From Pseudoalteromonas umbrosa (GTDB lineage Bacteria > Pseudomonadota > Gammaproteobacteria > Enterobacterales > Alteromonadaceae): a DNA stretch of 64,000 nt. The notes under the pieces were generated by a model that saw only the letters and a list, made by a program, of their open reading frames with translations, did not search any database and was not told the DNA's origin. The stretch lies in NCBI RefSeq assembly GCF_030125375.1, contig NZ_JASJUU010000002.1:453968-517967 (forward strand). Direction: 5' to 3'. Below, in pieces: positions 1-7,633 of the stretch (its first letter is position 1; the number at the start of each line of letters is the position of its first letter). A program made the position numbers and the translations under genes.

Positions 1-187
1 CGACACCGCGCACATATGAATTTGATTTTGGCATAGCTGTAAGAGGTGGACACTGAAGCACTTCTCTTACTTTAAAAACATTGATACCGAAGCGTTGCCG
101 CCCCTTCAAACGAAAGAGTAATAGTTCAAGTCGGTTTTGACCCACCAACTGAGTTCGTTGGTTAACTGAGTCTAAAATACCTGCCAT
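1..187 (-). CDS. cheV: CheV chemotaxis coupling protein (N-terminal part)
   Basis: The window edge cuts this gene; only the first 62 codons are visible. The start is the ATG at 187, preceded on the minus strand by a purine-rich AGGAGAATGAA ribosome site. The protein begins MAGILDSVNQRTQLVGQNRL, the typical CheV opening, and runs into a CheW-like fold (LLLFRLKGRQRFGINVFKVR). CheV couples receptors to CheA in the cytoplasm and normally carries a C-terminal receiver domain, which lies outside the window. The divergent cheV/flgA pair is the usual arrangement in polar-flagellated gammaproteobacteria, with cheR and flgB expected beyond the edge. Confidence 0.9.
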   Translation of the reverse strand, partial: MAGILDSVNQRTQLVGQNRLELLLFRLKGRQRFGINVFKVREVLQCPPLTAMPKSNSYVRGV

Positions 188-216
188 TTCATTCTCCTAC
201 TCAAAATACAGCTTAT

Positions 217-232
217 CGGAACAATGTTTGCT
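217..232 (+). promoter_or_regulatory. Sigma-54 promoter candidate for flgA
   Basis: CGGAACAATGTTTGCT has the GG-N10-GC spacing of a -24/-12 promoter (GG at 218-219, GC at 230-231) with a good TTGCT -12 element and a weaker -24 element. The predicted start is near 243, about 85 nt before flgA. Confidence 0.55.
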
Positions 233-327
233 TGTTATATAGCATTCAAAGTTGCCCTTGAAGCGGTGAAGCAATTCACGCAAAATCTTTATACCTTGTT
301 TCACCCCATAAGCATAGTCGAAACATC

Positions 328-1035
328 ATGAGTTTGTTAAAAAATACAATTGCAGTTCAATTCTTTCTCATTCTGGCTTACTTTTTAGCCAAGCAGCCAG
401 TGTATGCTCAGAACTACGAGCCAGTAAAAATTCAGGAACTCGCAATAAAGTATGTTCAAGCGCACAGCACGCAAGACCCTAAAGGGGTACTGAATATATC
501 TGCGTTACCGTTAGATACAAGAATCCCAAGTAGGCAATGCCAATCTCCATTAAAAGTTTCCAGCAAAGCAAGCCCGCCATTTAATCGACAGGTCACTGTA
601 CAGGTTAGATGTACAGATAAAAAGAACTGGGTACAGTTTGTGCATGTCAAAATAGAGACCTTATATCCTGTCATTGTAACGACACAACAACTTGATAAAG
701 GTACAGTGTTACAGGCTGAGGATATGAAAGTAGCCATGCGACCTAAACACTTTGTTCGCGCATCTAATATTGACAGTATTGATATGCTAGTTGGTAGTAA
801 AACAAAGCGACGAATTCAAGCAGACAAGGCAATTAACCTTCGCCAAATATGTATGATATGCAAAGGTGACTCAGTCATCATATTTGCAGGTAACGAACAT
901 TTTGCGATTAAAACCCAAGGTATTGCCTTGCAAGATGGCAATATAGGCGAACAAATTCGGGTAAAAAACGTTAAATCTGGAAAAACTATCAGAGCAAGAG
1001 TAAAAGATGTTGATTCCGTTGCAGTCAATATTTAA
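328..1035 (+). CDS. flgA: Flagellar basal-body P-ring formation chaperone FlgA
   Basis: A 235-residue periplasmic protein needed for assembly of the P ring around the flagellar rod. A signal peptide is visible (hydrophobic stretch from about residue 10, cleavage after a VYA motif near residue 27). The C-terminal half has the SAF/FlgA pattern, including VVTTQQLDKGTVLQAEDM around residues 113-132 and the closing IRVKNVKSGKTIRARV found in nearly all FlgA proteins. Length is normal for the family. It is divergent from cheV and followed by flgMN, which have their own sigma-28 promoter. A sigma-54 box lies upstream. Confidence 0.93.
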   Translation: MSLLKNTIAVQFFLILAYFLAKQPVYAQNYEPVKIQELAIKYVQAHSTQDPKGVLNISALPLDTRIPSRQCQSPLKVSSKASPPFNRQVTVQVRCTDKKNWVQFVHVKIETLYPVIVTTQQLDKGTVLQAEDMKVAMRPKHFVRASNIDSIDMLVGSKTKRRIQADKAINLRQICMICKGDSVIIFAGNEHFAIKTQGIALQDGNIGEQIRVKNVKSGKTIRARVKDVDSVAVNI

Positions 1036-1044
1036 AATTTTTGC

Positions 1045-1071
1045 TAAAGTTAGTAGTGGAATGGTCGATAA
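1045..1071 (+). promoter_or_regulatory. Sigma-28 (FliA) promoter of flgMN
   Basis: TAAAGTTA, 11 bases, then GTCGATAA: a near-perfect match to the FliA consensus TAAAGTTT-N11-GCCGATAA. It lies 36 bases upstream of the flgM start at 1107, so transcription would begin near 1080 and the longer upstream reading frame of flgM cannot be translated from this promoter. Confidence 0.85.
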
Positions 1072-1106
1072 AAAGACTGAAACAACTATTTATATGGGTC
1101 ACTATC

Positions 1107-1430
1107 ATGGTTAATAACATTAACGGTCAAAACCAGCCGAACAATGTTGCTAATAATCTTAAGCAACAACGTGCTGAATTGCAAAGAAATGATGCAAATA
1201 ATGCAGCGGCCAAACCTGCCGCTCAGCAAAAATCAGCTGCAGACTCTGTCAGCTTGACATCACAAGCGCAGCAATTAAAAGGACTGCAAGATAAAGCGCA
1301 ACAAGCGCCGGCATTCGATAGCAAAAAAGTCGAGGAGCTTAAAAAGGCCATTGCAGAGGGTAAGTACCAAGTTGACGCTGAAAAGCTCGCAAAAAATATA
1401 GCCGCATTTGAATTTGATTTATATGGATAA
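1107..1430 (+). CDS. flgM: Anti-sigma-28 factor FlgM
   Basis: FlgM binds and holds FliA (sigma-28) until the hook is complete and is then exported. The 107-residue protein has the disordered Q/N/A-rich N-terminal half of the family (start MVNNINGQNQ) and the conserved helical C-terminal half with DSVSLTSQAQQL and VEELKKAIAEGKYQVDAEKL, followed by a typical ending. The reading frame is open back to 1041, but the sigma-28 promoter at 1045-1071 lies inside that extension, so I use the ATG at 1107. Its end overlaps the start of flgN by 8 bases, so the pair is translationally linked. Confidence 0.93.
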   Translation: MVNNINGQNQPNNVANNLKQQRAELQRNDANNAAAKPAAQQKSAADSVSLTSQAQQLKGLQDKAQQAPAFDSKKVEELKKAIAEGKYQVDAEKLAKNIAAFEFDLYG

Positions 1431-1851
1431 AGCACTTGAGCTGTGTGTACAGCAGTTAACAACACAAATTTCTTCATTAGAAGCGCTGACCCTGCTTCTT
1501 GATGAAGAGTTGAATGCGTTAAGCTCCCGAAATGGAGATGGTCTAAAAGACATCGCGCGGCAAAAAATTACCCTGTTAAATAGCATTCAAAAAACAGACA
1601 AAGACCTGTCATCATATACAAAAGAGTTGTTTCAAAGCCCAGACGTTACCCCGTTAACTGAACAAATAGATTTGCTGCTCATCAAATGTAAAAATCAAAA
1701 TGAGGTCAATGCAAAAGCGGCACACTTAGCGCAAATGACAGTGCGTGAGTTAAAAGAGATTCTTATAGGTAGACCGACATCTACAACCTACACAGAAGAT
1801 GGTAGTGTAGTAGAGAATGTTGGTGAAATCGTTAAGAACTTAAAGGCTTAA
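1423..1851 (+). CDS. flgN: Flagellar export chaperone FlgN
   Basis: A cytoplasmic chaperone for the hook-filament junction proteins FlgK and FlgL. It is a 142-residue, almost entirely helical protein of the FlgN family; the start MDKALELCVQQL at 1423 lies within the end of flgM. An upstream in-frame ATG at 1408 would add five residues but is less consistent with the tight flgM overlap. It is cotranscribed with flgM and followed by a clear terminator at 1872-1896. Identification rests on length, helical character and the flgA-flgM-flgN order more than on a catalytic motif. Confidence 0.85.
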   Translation: MDKALELCVQQLTTQISSLEALTLLLDEELNALSSRNGDGLKDIARQKITLLNSIQKTDKDLSSYTKELFQSPDVTPLTEQIDLLLIKCKNQNEVNAKAAHLAQMTVRELKEILIGRPTSTTYTEDGSVVENVGEIVKNLKA

Positions 1852-1871
1852 GTTTTAAGTTTGTAAAATAG

Positions 1872-1896
1872 AGCACGGCTAACACCGTGCTTTTTT
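1872..1896 (+). terminator. Terminator after flgMN (probably bidirectional)
   Basis: AGCACGG, a 6-base loop, CCGTGCT, then TTTTTT. It lies between the convergent flgN and flgP genes and could serve both. Confidence 0.9.
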
Positions 1897-1904
1897 GTTC
1901 TCAA

Positions 1905-2375
1905 TTAATAGTAAGTGACTCTTTTAATCTTTTTAGGCTTAACTTGCCCGATATAAAGGTCATATACGGTCTTCATATCCAGCTCTAGCTCAGTGGTATA
2001 AATGTCACCGACAGCATATGATTTGAGTACACGCGCACCTCTTATTACACCTTGGACCTGACTACGTAGACCATCATTTTGAGCGACGACACCGCGCACT
2101 GTAGTTGTCGCATTGAGTTGGTGGCCATACACTTGCTCTGCAAGCTCACGGTATGCCTCTAGTTTAGACACCTTGATTGCCATCAACATTTTCTCACTAT
2201 CTGTTGCTCCAGGCTGTGCATCCAGCGGTGCATAACCAATTGCTTTTAATACGGGGTAATTATCAGGTTGTACATGACTATATTCCACATGTTTGTCGAT
2301 AATTGAACTACAGCCTGCAAGACTAACAACTACACTGATGGCAAAAATTTTGCTAACTTTAAGTAACCCACGCAT
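1905..2375 (-). CDS. flgP: Flagellar outer-membrane lipoprotein FlgP (LPP20 family)
   Basis: A 156-residue lipoprotein with lipobox LAGC (Cys22). The mature part carries the LPP20/FlgP pattern: YPVLKAIGYAPLDAQPG, then EKMLMAIKVSKLEAYRELAEQVYG and TTTVRGVVAQNDGLRSQVQG. In Vibrio, FlgP forms the H ring/outer disc around the polar sheathed motor together with FlgO and FlgT. It is divergent from flgT with a sigma-54 box upstream at 2425-2440. The FlgO-like genes that usually accompany it now lie beyond the island at 22635-24540. Confidence 0.88.
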   Translation of the reverse strand: MRGLLKVSKIFAISVVVSLAGCSSIIDKHVEYSHVQPDNYPVLKAIGYAPLDAQPGATDSEKMLMAIKVSKLEAYRELAEQVYGHQLNATTTVRGVVAQNDGLRSQVQGVIRGARVLKSYAVGDIYTTELELDMKTVYDLYIGQVKPKKIKRVTYY

Positions 2376-2424
2376 ACGTTACCGACTCCTAATTACATAA
2401 GTTTGCTTCTGTGCTCGAATACAT

Positions 2425-2440
2425 GCACAAATTAAGCCAA
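2425..2440 (-). promoter_or_regulatory. Sigma-54 promoter of flgP
   Basis: On the minus strand TTGGCTTAATTTGTGCA has GG (2438-2437), exactly 10 bases, then GC (2426-2425). The predicted start is near 2413, about 38 nt before the flgP ATG. It stands back to back with the flgT promoter, with about 9 bases between the two -24 elements. Confidence 0.65.
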
Positions 2441-2446
2441 TACGGT

Positions 2447-2462
2447 TGGCACAGGACTTGCT
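2447..2462 (+). promoter_or_regulatory. Sigma-54 promoter of flgT
   Basis: TGGCACAGGACTTGCT is a perfect match to TGGCAC-N5-TTGCW. The expected transcription start near 2474 leaves a 33-nt leader before the flgT ATG at 2507. Confidence 0.85.
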
Positions 2463-2506
2463 GAAGTAAATATAGGATAGACTAAGTTTTGATACGGTAT
2501 TAAACG

Positions 2507-3697
2507 ATGAAAAGAGCGAGCATTACAGTCTTCACTGCCTGTTTATTAAGCTTTGGTGCCCAAGCTGAATGGTTTGAAGTAACTGGATACGCGAATGCGT
2601 ATACCGCAGACCGCGCAGCAGCACGTCAAGAAGCTGTGCAAGATGCAATAACACAAGCGCTGATTTTCTCTGGTGCTACCGTCACTAGCGTGCAAACACT
2701 GGCTGATGGTGTGCTTGCTCAAGATCACATCAAAATTAAAAGCCATGGTGAAATACAAGAGATCAACCTCGTATCTGAAAATACCAAAGATGGTGTAATG
2801 AGTGTCACTTTACACCTAGACATTTTTCCTAAACAACAGCAATGTCCAGAAGAATCCTTCAATAAACAGATCACAATTACGCAAAGCCAGCTTATGCAAC
2901 CGCACCAAGCAAGACTTGGTCAAATTTTTGACATACATAAATCAGCCAGCGAACGTATGTATCAAACCCTTATGCAGCGTAATATGACTGTCAAACCAAT
3001 CCCCTTTATTGATAAAAGTATCAACGTACGGGCTTTTTTCTCACAAAACTTTGATTACGATGATAAGCTTATCGACAGCTTAACAACTACAAGCAATAGC
3101 CAATATGTTCTCCTTAGCCAAATCACAGATTTGGCTCAGACACATCAATTGAACAGTGAATATGCTTTTTGGCAAGATGATGAATATGTCAGGAGCTTTA
3201 AGATAGATTTCGTAGCCTTTGACGCGATAAGCAAAGACAAAGTATGGCAGCAACACTATAGCATAACGGGCATTTGGCCTTATGAGAAAACCAAAATAGT
3301 CGACGTATATAGTGATACTTTTTGGCATACAGATTATGGAAAACGCATTCAAGGCGTATTTAATAGCCTCGCTCAAGATTTAAATCAAGCATTTGCGTGT
3401 TTACCTACGCGAGGGCGCATACTTCATAAAGACCACGATCAATTGGTCATCAACTTAGGGCGTGCGCATGGCCTCAAGGTAGGTCAGGTACTCAGTATTG
3501 CACATAGGAGCGATGTGGCAGGAGAAAGAAACCAATTCTTCACTCGCAGTATTCAAACCATCAACCGTGTCAAAGTCACTCAAGTCAACGCTCAAAATGC
3601 CATCGCCACAAATATTCAAAGTAGGCCAATGAATAACATTCAAATTAATGACATTGTGGAGCTAATTATCACGCCTGCTGAGGATTTTGCTTTATAG
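2507..3697 (+). CDS. flgT: Flagellar H-ring/T-ring assembly protein FlgT
   Basis: A 396-residue periplasmic protein. A signal peptide ends at AQA near residue 20, followed by EWFEVTGYANAYTADRAAA, the typical FlgT N-terminal domain shared with LPP20-type proteins. The middle domain (about 120-270) and the C-terminal domain (RGRILHKDHDQLVINLGR...GLKVGQVLSI, about 300-390) match the three-domain organisation of Vibrio FlgT. In Vibrio it is required for H-ring formation and stator recruitment. It is the last host protein gene before the island; the tRNA-Arg 3' fragment follows 32 bases after its stop. Confidence 0.9.
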   Translation: MKRASITVFTACLLSFGAQAEWFEVTGYANAYTADRAAARQEAVQDAITQALIFSGATVTSVQTLADGVLAQDHIKIKSHGEIQEINLVSENTKDGVMSVTLHLDIFPKQQQCPEESFNKQITITQSQLMQPHQARLGQIFDIHKSASERMYQTLMQRNMTVKPIPFIDKSINVRAFFSQNFDYDDKLIDSLTTTSNSQYVLLSQITDLAQTHQLNSEYAFWQDDEYVRSFKIDFVAFDAISKDKVWQQHYSITGIWPYEKTKIVDVYSDTFWHTDYGKRIQGVFNSLAQDLNQAFACLPTRGRILHKDHDQLVINLGRAHGLKVGQVLSIAHRSDVAGERNQFFTRSIQTINRVKVTQVNAQNAIATNIQSRPMNNIQINDIVELIITPAEDFAL

Positions 3698-3729
3698 CAG
3701 GCCGATTATTTCGTATTGAATAAGCATGA

Positions 3730-3775
3730 TGGCGTCCCTGGTAGGAATCGAACCTACATCAAAGCCTTAGGAGGG
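3730..3775 (-). pseudogene. 3' half of the split host tRNA-Arg(CCT)
   Basis: Read on the minus strand, 3775 to 3730 contains the anticodon loop CTCCTAA (3773-3767), the 3' anticodon strand GGCTT, variable bases, a T arm (GTAGG TTCGATT CCTAC), acceptor strand CAGGGAC, discriminator G and an encoded CCA. The 5' half is absent here and is found at 22421-22459, whose acceptor strand GTCCCTG pairs perfectly with CAGGGAC. Joined through the shared 10 bases the two halves give a normal 75-nt tRNA-Arg(CCU), close in form to the E. coli CCU isoacceptor. Confidence 0.9.
3766..3775. repeat. Attachment-site core, left copy
   Basis: CTTAGGAGGG, identical to 22421-22430. It covers the whole anticodon loop of the tRNA. 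Outside it to the left is tRNA sequence; to the right the sequence is not tRNA. Confidence 0.85.
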
Positions 3776-4094
3776 GAATGTCAAGCGCCTTTAGAGAACA
3801 AAAAACTGATGTTTTACAGTGTTTTCATTTTAAACCATAGCTTCACCGTAGTATACAAGCCACTAAATTATATTCGCTAGAGCTAATATATGGTTTTGAA
3901 TTAATAAACTATCAAGTCGAGGCACTACTATCGGCTTGAAGTTTTATACTGACAAAGATAGCTAATGATTGTTTATTTATGAAAGCCTCTATGATTTGTT
4001 AAATTCTATAAGAACAAACACATCCGTAACGCTAAAAGTACCAAGATTTAATTAGAAAGCGTGCCCTTTGACCTTTGAGCACGCTCCGATATTA
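3776..4094. other. Left end of the element, no gene
   Basis: AT-rich, with no credible reading frame. The first bases (AAGCGCCT at 3783-3790) are the complement of AGGCGCTT at the right end (22416-22423), so joining the ends would rebuild an inverted-repeat recombination site. Confidence 0.6.
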
Positions 4095-5987
4095 TCAAAC
4101 TCTACGCTTCTCAATCGCTTTCATACTTTTCATCAGTGAGTTGGCTGAAGTTAAATGAGTACAAAGCTTTTCTAAATCTAGCTGAATGTCACAATTTCGA
4201 TCATCCAAGAGGAATTGGTAACACCTCAAAATTAGATCTAATCTGAATGAATTACTTGTCCCGGAATCTGCATCTTCAATTTTAGATTGTATGTGTTCTT
4301 CAAGAAGTTGAACTGTGATTTGCTCATTTCCGCCGTTAAATTGAACTCCTAAGTTGCCAGCTATGTAATGTGTATCAAATTCTCGAACTTCTGAAATTAA
4401 ATAAAGTAAGCCTTGGTATAATTCAATGATACCACCAGCCCTCAGGTATAAATCCTGATTCAAATGAAAGAACCTCTGTAATTCGTCGATAGCTTTTTTG
4501 AATTCACGAAAAGTGTTTTGTGGATTTAAGGTTAAACTATCGTCTTTAAAGTCGCGAACGATATAATAGTCTATTGGGCTGATTGACTGCTTAGTTTGTT
4601 TTGAAGACTCAAAAAACTTTAAGACTTTTGCCTTCATCCCCTGTTTAGGGTTTTGAGCATCGTTTAGTTTAGATAGCCATTGGAGTACCTCAGGAATTAA
4701 TTTATCTTTCAACCAATAGTGAACTTTGTCCACACTTTCCAAATGTTCTATCGACTCATATTCTTCAATACCGTTCCATACTAAAACAACTTCATCATCA
4801 TATTTGCGGTAATTCGTATAAAGTGAGTCAATCTCTGGACTTATTACGATGTTCCCGCCCCAATTGAATTGCTTACCTCTGATATGAGCCCTTAATGAAA
4901 ATTGATCACCTCCAAATATGTTCCATTTCCCGTCGCCGCTACCTTGTTCATGTTCCCATGCGAAGTTCAAAATAGCATCCCACAGCCACCTCTTAACTTT
5001 TATTAATTTGTACCCTTCATGATAATTACTGGATAGGGGGAACTGAAGAGAACATATAGTACTCTCAAATTTAGATATTCTTTGAGTATACGCGTCCATT
5101 AATTCGTCAAGAATATAGCTTAAATCGTTAATTACACTTGCGGGGACTGTTAACCTGTTATTGCCAATATCTATACAATATCCACTATCTGTTTCAGAGA
5201 TAAACCATTTCCTTGCGGTGTCATTTGCTTTTGAACGGTAACCCGTAAACAGAGTTTTAAGAACTTCTTCTTCACCGATAGATATCATTGCACCAGAGAC
5301 CCTAGGTAAATTAATCCATACTAAACAGCTTATCTTCCTACCTTTGTTATTTGGTAATATCGCTCTAAGTGATACATACCCTTGATTTTGAATGTATTCG
5401 AATTCAGTTATTTTCTTCGTTGCCTCAAATTGCTCCCCAGATTCCAATATTGGCATATTACTGTGCGACTGATTAAGCGAAGCTACTCTCGTCATTCTGT
5501 AGAGCCCATATGCGTGCTCCTCAACAACATTTTTGATATCTAAATGCTGGTCTATTTTGTTTTGCTTACTGACTTTAACACTATAGGTTTTTGGAGGCTC
5601 TGAAAGATACCTATTGTTGCCGTTTAGGTTATATAGAATGTTGTGCAAATACTCATAGTAATATTCGTCATTATTCAGGTCACAAACAATAACCATTACT
5701 AAACCTTGGTTCGCATAATAGTTAAGAGTAGATGTTTTTAAATCTATAACAATGGAATCTTCTCTTATTCTTTTTTTATCTTTTGTTCCTTTTAATTGAG
5801 CCAAAAAGTTGTATTTTATCGAGCCAAAATCTTTTAGTTGAATAAAGTAATCAATCCCAAAATCCTTATCCCCATCAATTTCTTTAACTAGCCATGTCTC
5901 TGGCTTCACACTTCCAAATTTATCAGCGGCTAACCTTCCAAGCTCTTGAGAGTTGCTTTCTTTCGGAAAGCTATTGTTTTCTTCCAT
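4095..5987 (-). CDS. DUF4365 domain protein
   Basis: A 630-residue cytoplasmic protein. The N-terminal 150 residues match DUF4365: QELGRLAADKFGSVKPETWL, then EIDGDKDFGIDYFIQLKD and FLAQLKGTKDKKRI, a pattern resembling PD-(D/E)xK nuclease folds (D..D/IDYFIQ and QLKG), although a catalytic role is inferred. The remaining about 480 residues are not recognised. I chose the ATG at 5987 (MEENNSFPKES) because AAGGAG lies 10 bases upstream; the frame is open to 6035. DUF4365 proteins are often found in defence islands, which fits the neighbours. Confidence 0.7.
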   Translation of the reverse strand: MEENNSFPKESNSQELGRLAADKFGSVKPETWLVKEIDGDKDFGIDYFIQLKDFGSIKYNFLAQLKGTKDKKRIREDSIVIDLKTSTLNYYANQGLVMVIVCDLNNDEYYYEYLHNILYNLNGNNRYLSEPPKTYSVKVSKQNKIDQHLDIKNVVEEHAYGLYRMTRVASLNQSHSNMPILESGEQFEATKKITEFEYIQNQGYVSLRAILPNNKGRKISCLVWINLPRVSGAMISIGEEEVLKTLFTGYRSKANDTARKWFISETDSGYCIDIGNNRLTVPASVINDLSYILDELMDAYTQRISKFESTICSLQFPLSSNYHEGYKLIKVKRWLWDAILNFAWEHEQGSGDGKWNIFGGDQFSLRAHIRGKQFNWGGNIVISPEIDSLYTNYRKYDDEVVLVWNGIEEYESIEHLESVDKVHYWLKDKLIPEVLQWLSKLNDAQNPKQGMKAKVLKFFESSKQTKQSISPIDYYIVRDFKDDSLTLNPQNTFREFKKAIDELQRFFHLNQDLYLRAGGIIELYQGLLYLISEVREFDTHYIAGNLGVQFNGGNEQITVQLLEEHIQSKIEDADSGTSNSFRLDLILRCYQFLLDDRNCDIQLDLEKLCTHLTSANSLMKSMKAIEKRRV

Positions 5988-6236
5988 TTGATATGGACTC
6001 CTTAATATTATTGTTTTTAGTGACTGTCTAAACAAGTGAGCCTATTTTACGTAAGAACAATTAATAACGTAAATCATAATAGGAAAATCATTTTGAAAAA
6101 CTGGTAGTTATAAATATTAATGAATTATATTATCGAACGATGATTACTGATTATTTTCTTTTGGAAGTCACCTCATTGTTCAATAGTGCGATTAAGTTAC
6201 TAGGTCACTGTAGTTTGAATATAAATAGGATTAGAT

Positions 6237-6452
6237 ATGAAAAAAGGAAAGGTAATTGAGCATATAAAGGAGTATCACTCTGACCTGTATGATGAACTAA
6301 TTAGGATGTTCAAAGATGATTGGGTTATTTGCAACTGGTCAACGACATCCAAACTAATGTTAAATAACAAAAGTCCTATCGATTTGTTAGATTCGGAACC
6401 TGAAGAGGTTGCAGATTTCATGCTAAAACTAAAAAAAGGTGACTTGTCTTAG
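6237..6452 (+). CDS. Small protein of unknown function
   Basis: 71 residues, acidic and probably helical, beginning MKKGKVIEHIKEYHSDLYDE, with an AGGA-type ribosome site (ATAGGATTAGAT) before the ATG. No family recognised. It lies alone between the DUF4365 gene, which points the other way, and the island tRNA. A regulator or an antitoxin-like partner is possible on size alone, but nothing in the sequence shows it. Confidence 0.5.
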   Translation: MKKGKVIEHIKEYHSDLYDELIRMFKDDWVICNWSTTSKLMLNNKSPIDLLDSEPEEVADFMLKLKKGDLS

Positions 6453-6494
6453 TGTAAAACCGTAAATTTTAATTTACAAAATAGGTCCAGAAAG

Positions 6495-6571
6495 TGGCGT
6501 CCCCGGTAGGATTCGAACCTACGACCTGTCTCTTAGGAGGAGACCGCGCTATCCAGCTGTGCCACGAGGAC
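6495..6571 (-). tRNA. tRNA-Arg(CCT), intact, carried by the element
   Basis: A 77-nt cloverleaf read on the minus strand: acceptor GTCCTCG/CGGGGAC (one T-G pair), D arm with AGCTGGATAGC, anticodon stem GTCTC/GAGAC with loop CTCCTAA (anticodon CCT), T arm GTAGG TTCGAAT CCTAC, discriminator G and encoded CCA. The D stem has one A-C mismatch. It differs strongly from the split host tRNA with the same anticodon (different D arm, anticodon stem and length), so it is not a duplicate of the target but an independent gene that can replace it. Confidence 0.93.
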
Positions 6572-6956
6572 TTAAAAGTAACGTTATTAAGCTACCAACA
6601 ATTGACTGTCATATCCATATTTAAGCGACTGAGAACTAGTGATTTTTGTTCACAAAGATTAGTAATGTCCCACAATACCTGTACAAAACAACTTGAGTTC
6701 TGAGCTTGATTCGTTGCTACAACACATTATACAAAAGACTGTATAATATTGATTTAAATGGACTTTTCACTCGAAATGTGATAAAATCTAAATAAAATTA
6801 GATTTACTATTTAGCTTTTAACTTAAATGATTTAAGTCTTATTTACATTTATATTGATGATTTTATAAATCTGGATTTTATTCAGCTTCTGTGAAGCTGG
6901 CCTAATACTAAAGGGGGAAGATCTAAATTTTTTTCAAACGATCAGGCTCTCCACAC
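6572..6956. other. Intergenic region before the restriction-modification cluster
   Basis: Very AT-rich, 385 bp. It should hold the tRNA promoter (minus strand) and the promoter for the genes starting at 6957. No convincing coding frame or repeat. AAGGGGGAAG at 6910-6919 is about 40 bases before the next ATG, too far to be its ribosome site. Confidence 0.5.
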
Positions 6957-7568
6957 ATGAAGGTTCAATACGACACGGATATACTAAAAACTGTATTTTT
7001 CGATAATAAAAATAATCTAAATAAACTTGAACAGTTGCTATCAAAAGCGATCACCAAAGACTACCTTCTGATTAGAAAACTAGATTCAGCCCCTTCTAAA
7101 GCGAGAGAAGAAATAGCAGAAGAGCTAGTTATTATTTTACGTGACATTGCCACTGAAATAGCCCCTCATAACCCATCTGCATTTTTTCATTGGAAAGAGA
7201 GCCTTCTAAATCACATTATTGAATTGTCGAGCGAATTGACGCCTCCACTTTGTTATGTGATAGAAGAAGAAAAATATGACAGCATTGACACTTATATCGC
7301 TCTTCAGAAAACGATTAATGATGCCGCCATAGCGATTTATGACACACTCGAGCTATACGTAAAAGATTCAGAGTTCCCTATCTACGCTCAATTTATGGAA
7401 CTATTTGACCTCAACGTAACGAAAATTTTTCTCTTAGCAATATGCAAAATCAATGATGAAATATTTAAGCTTGAAAAGCGACTAGCTGAACGCAACATGG
7501 TTTCATTTAGTTTAGAGGATACAACATTTACTGAGTTAAGTTTGAGAGAGGCCTATAACCATCAATAA
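6957..7568 (+). CDS. Unknown protein upstream of the restriction enzyme
   Basis: 203 residues, mostly helical and acidic, with no signal peptide or membrane segment and no family recognised. Begins MKVQYDTDILKTVFFDNKNN. It precedes the restriction endonuclease by 65 bases on the same strand and may be cotranscribed with it. A role in the restriction-modification cluster is inferred from position only. Confidence 0.65.
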   Translation: MKVQYDTDILKTVFFDNKNNLNKLEQLLSKAITKDYLLIRKLDSAPSKAREEIAEELVIILRDIATEIAPHNPSAFFHWKESLLNHIIELSSELTPPLCYVIEEEKYDSIDTYIALQKTINDAAIAIYDTLELYVKDSEFPIYAQFMELFDLNVTKIFLLAICKINDEIFKLEKRLAERNMVSFSLEDTTFTELSLREAYNHQ

Positions 7569-7633
7569 ACCTTTGTTTTAACTTTTGTAAGACAACTATC
7601 TGAATCCTATGGTAAATTAGCTTTCAAGATAGG

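Noticed and set aside
188..327. Sigma-28 promoter for cheV on the minus strand (TCCGATAA)
   Set aside because: The -10 half fits but no acceptable -35 half lies at the right distance.
6495..6571. Island tRNA as a rebuilt copy of the target tRNA
   Set aside because: Its acceptor, D arm, anticodon stem and variable region differ from those of the split gene and pair among themselves, so it is an independent gene.
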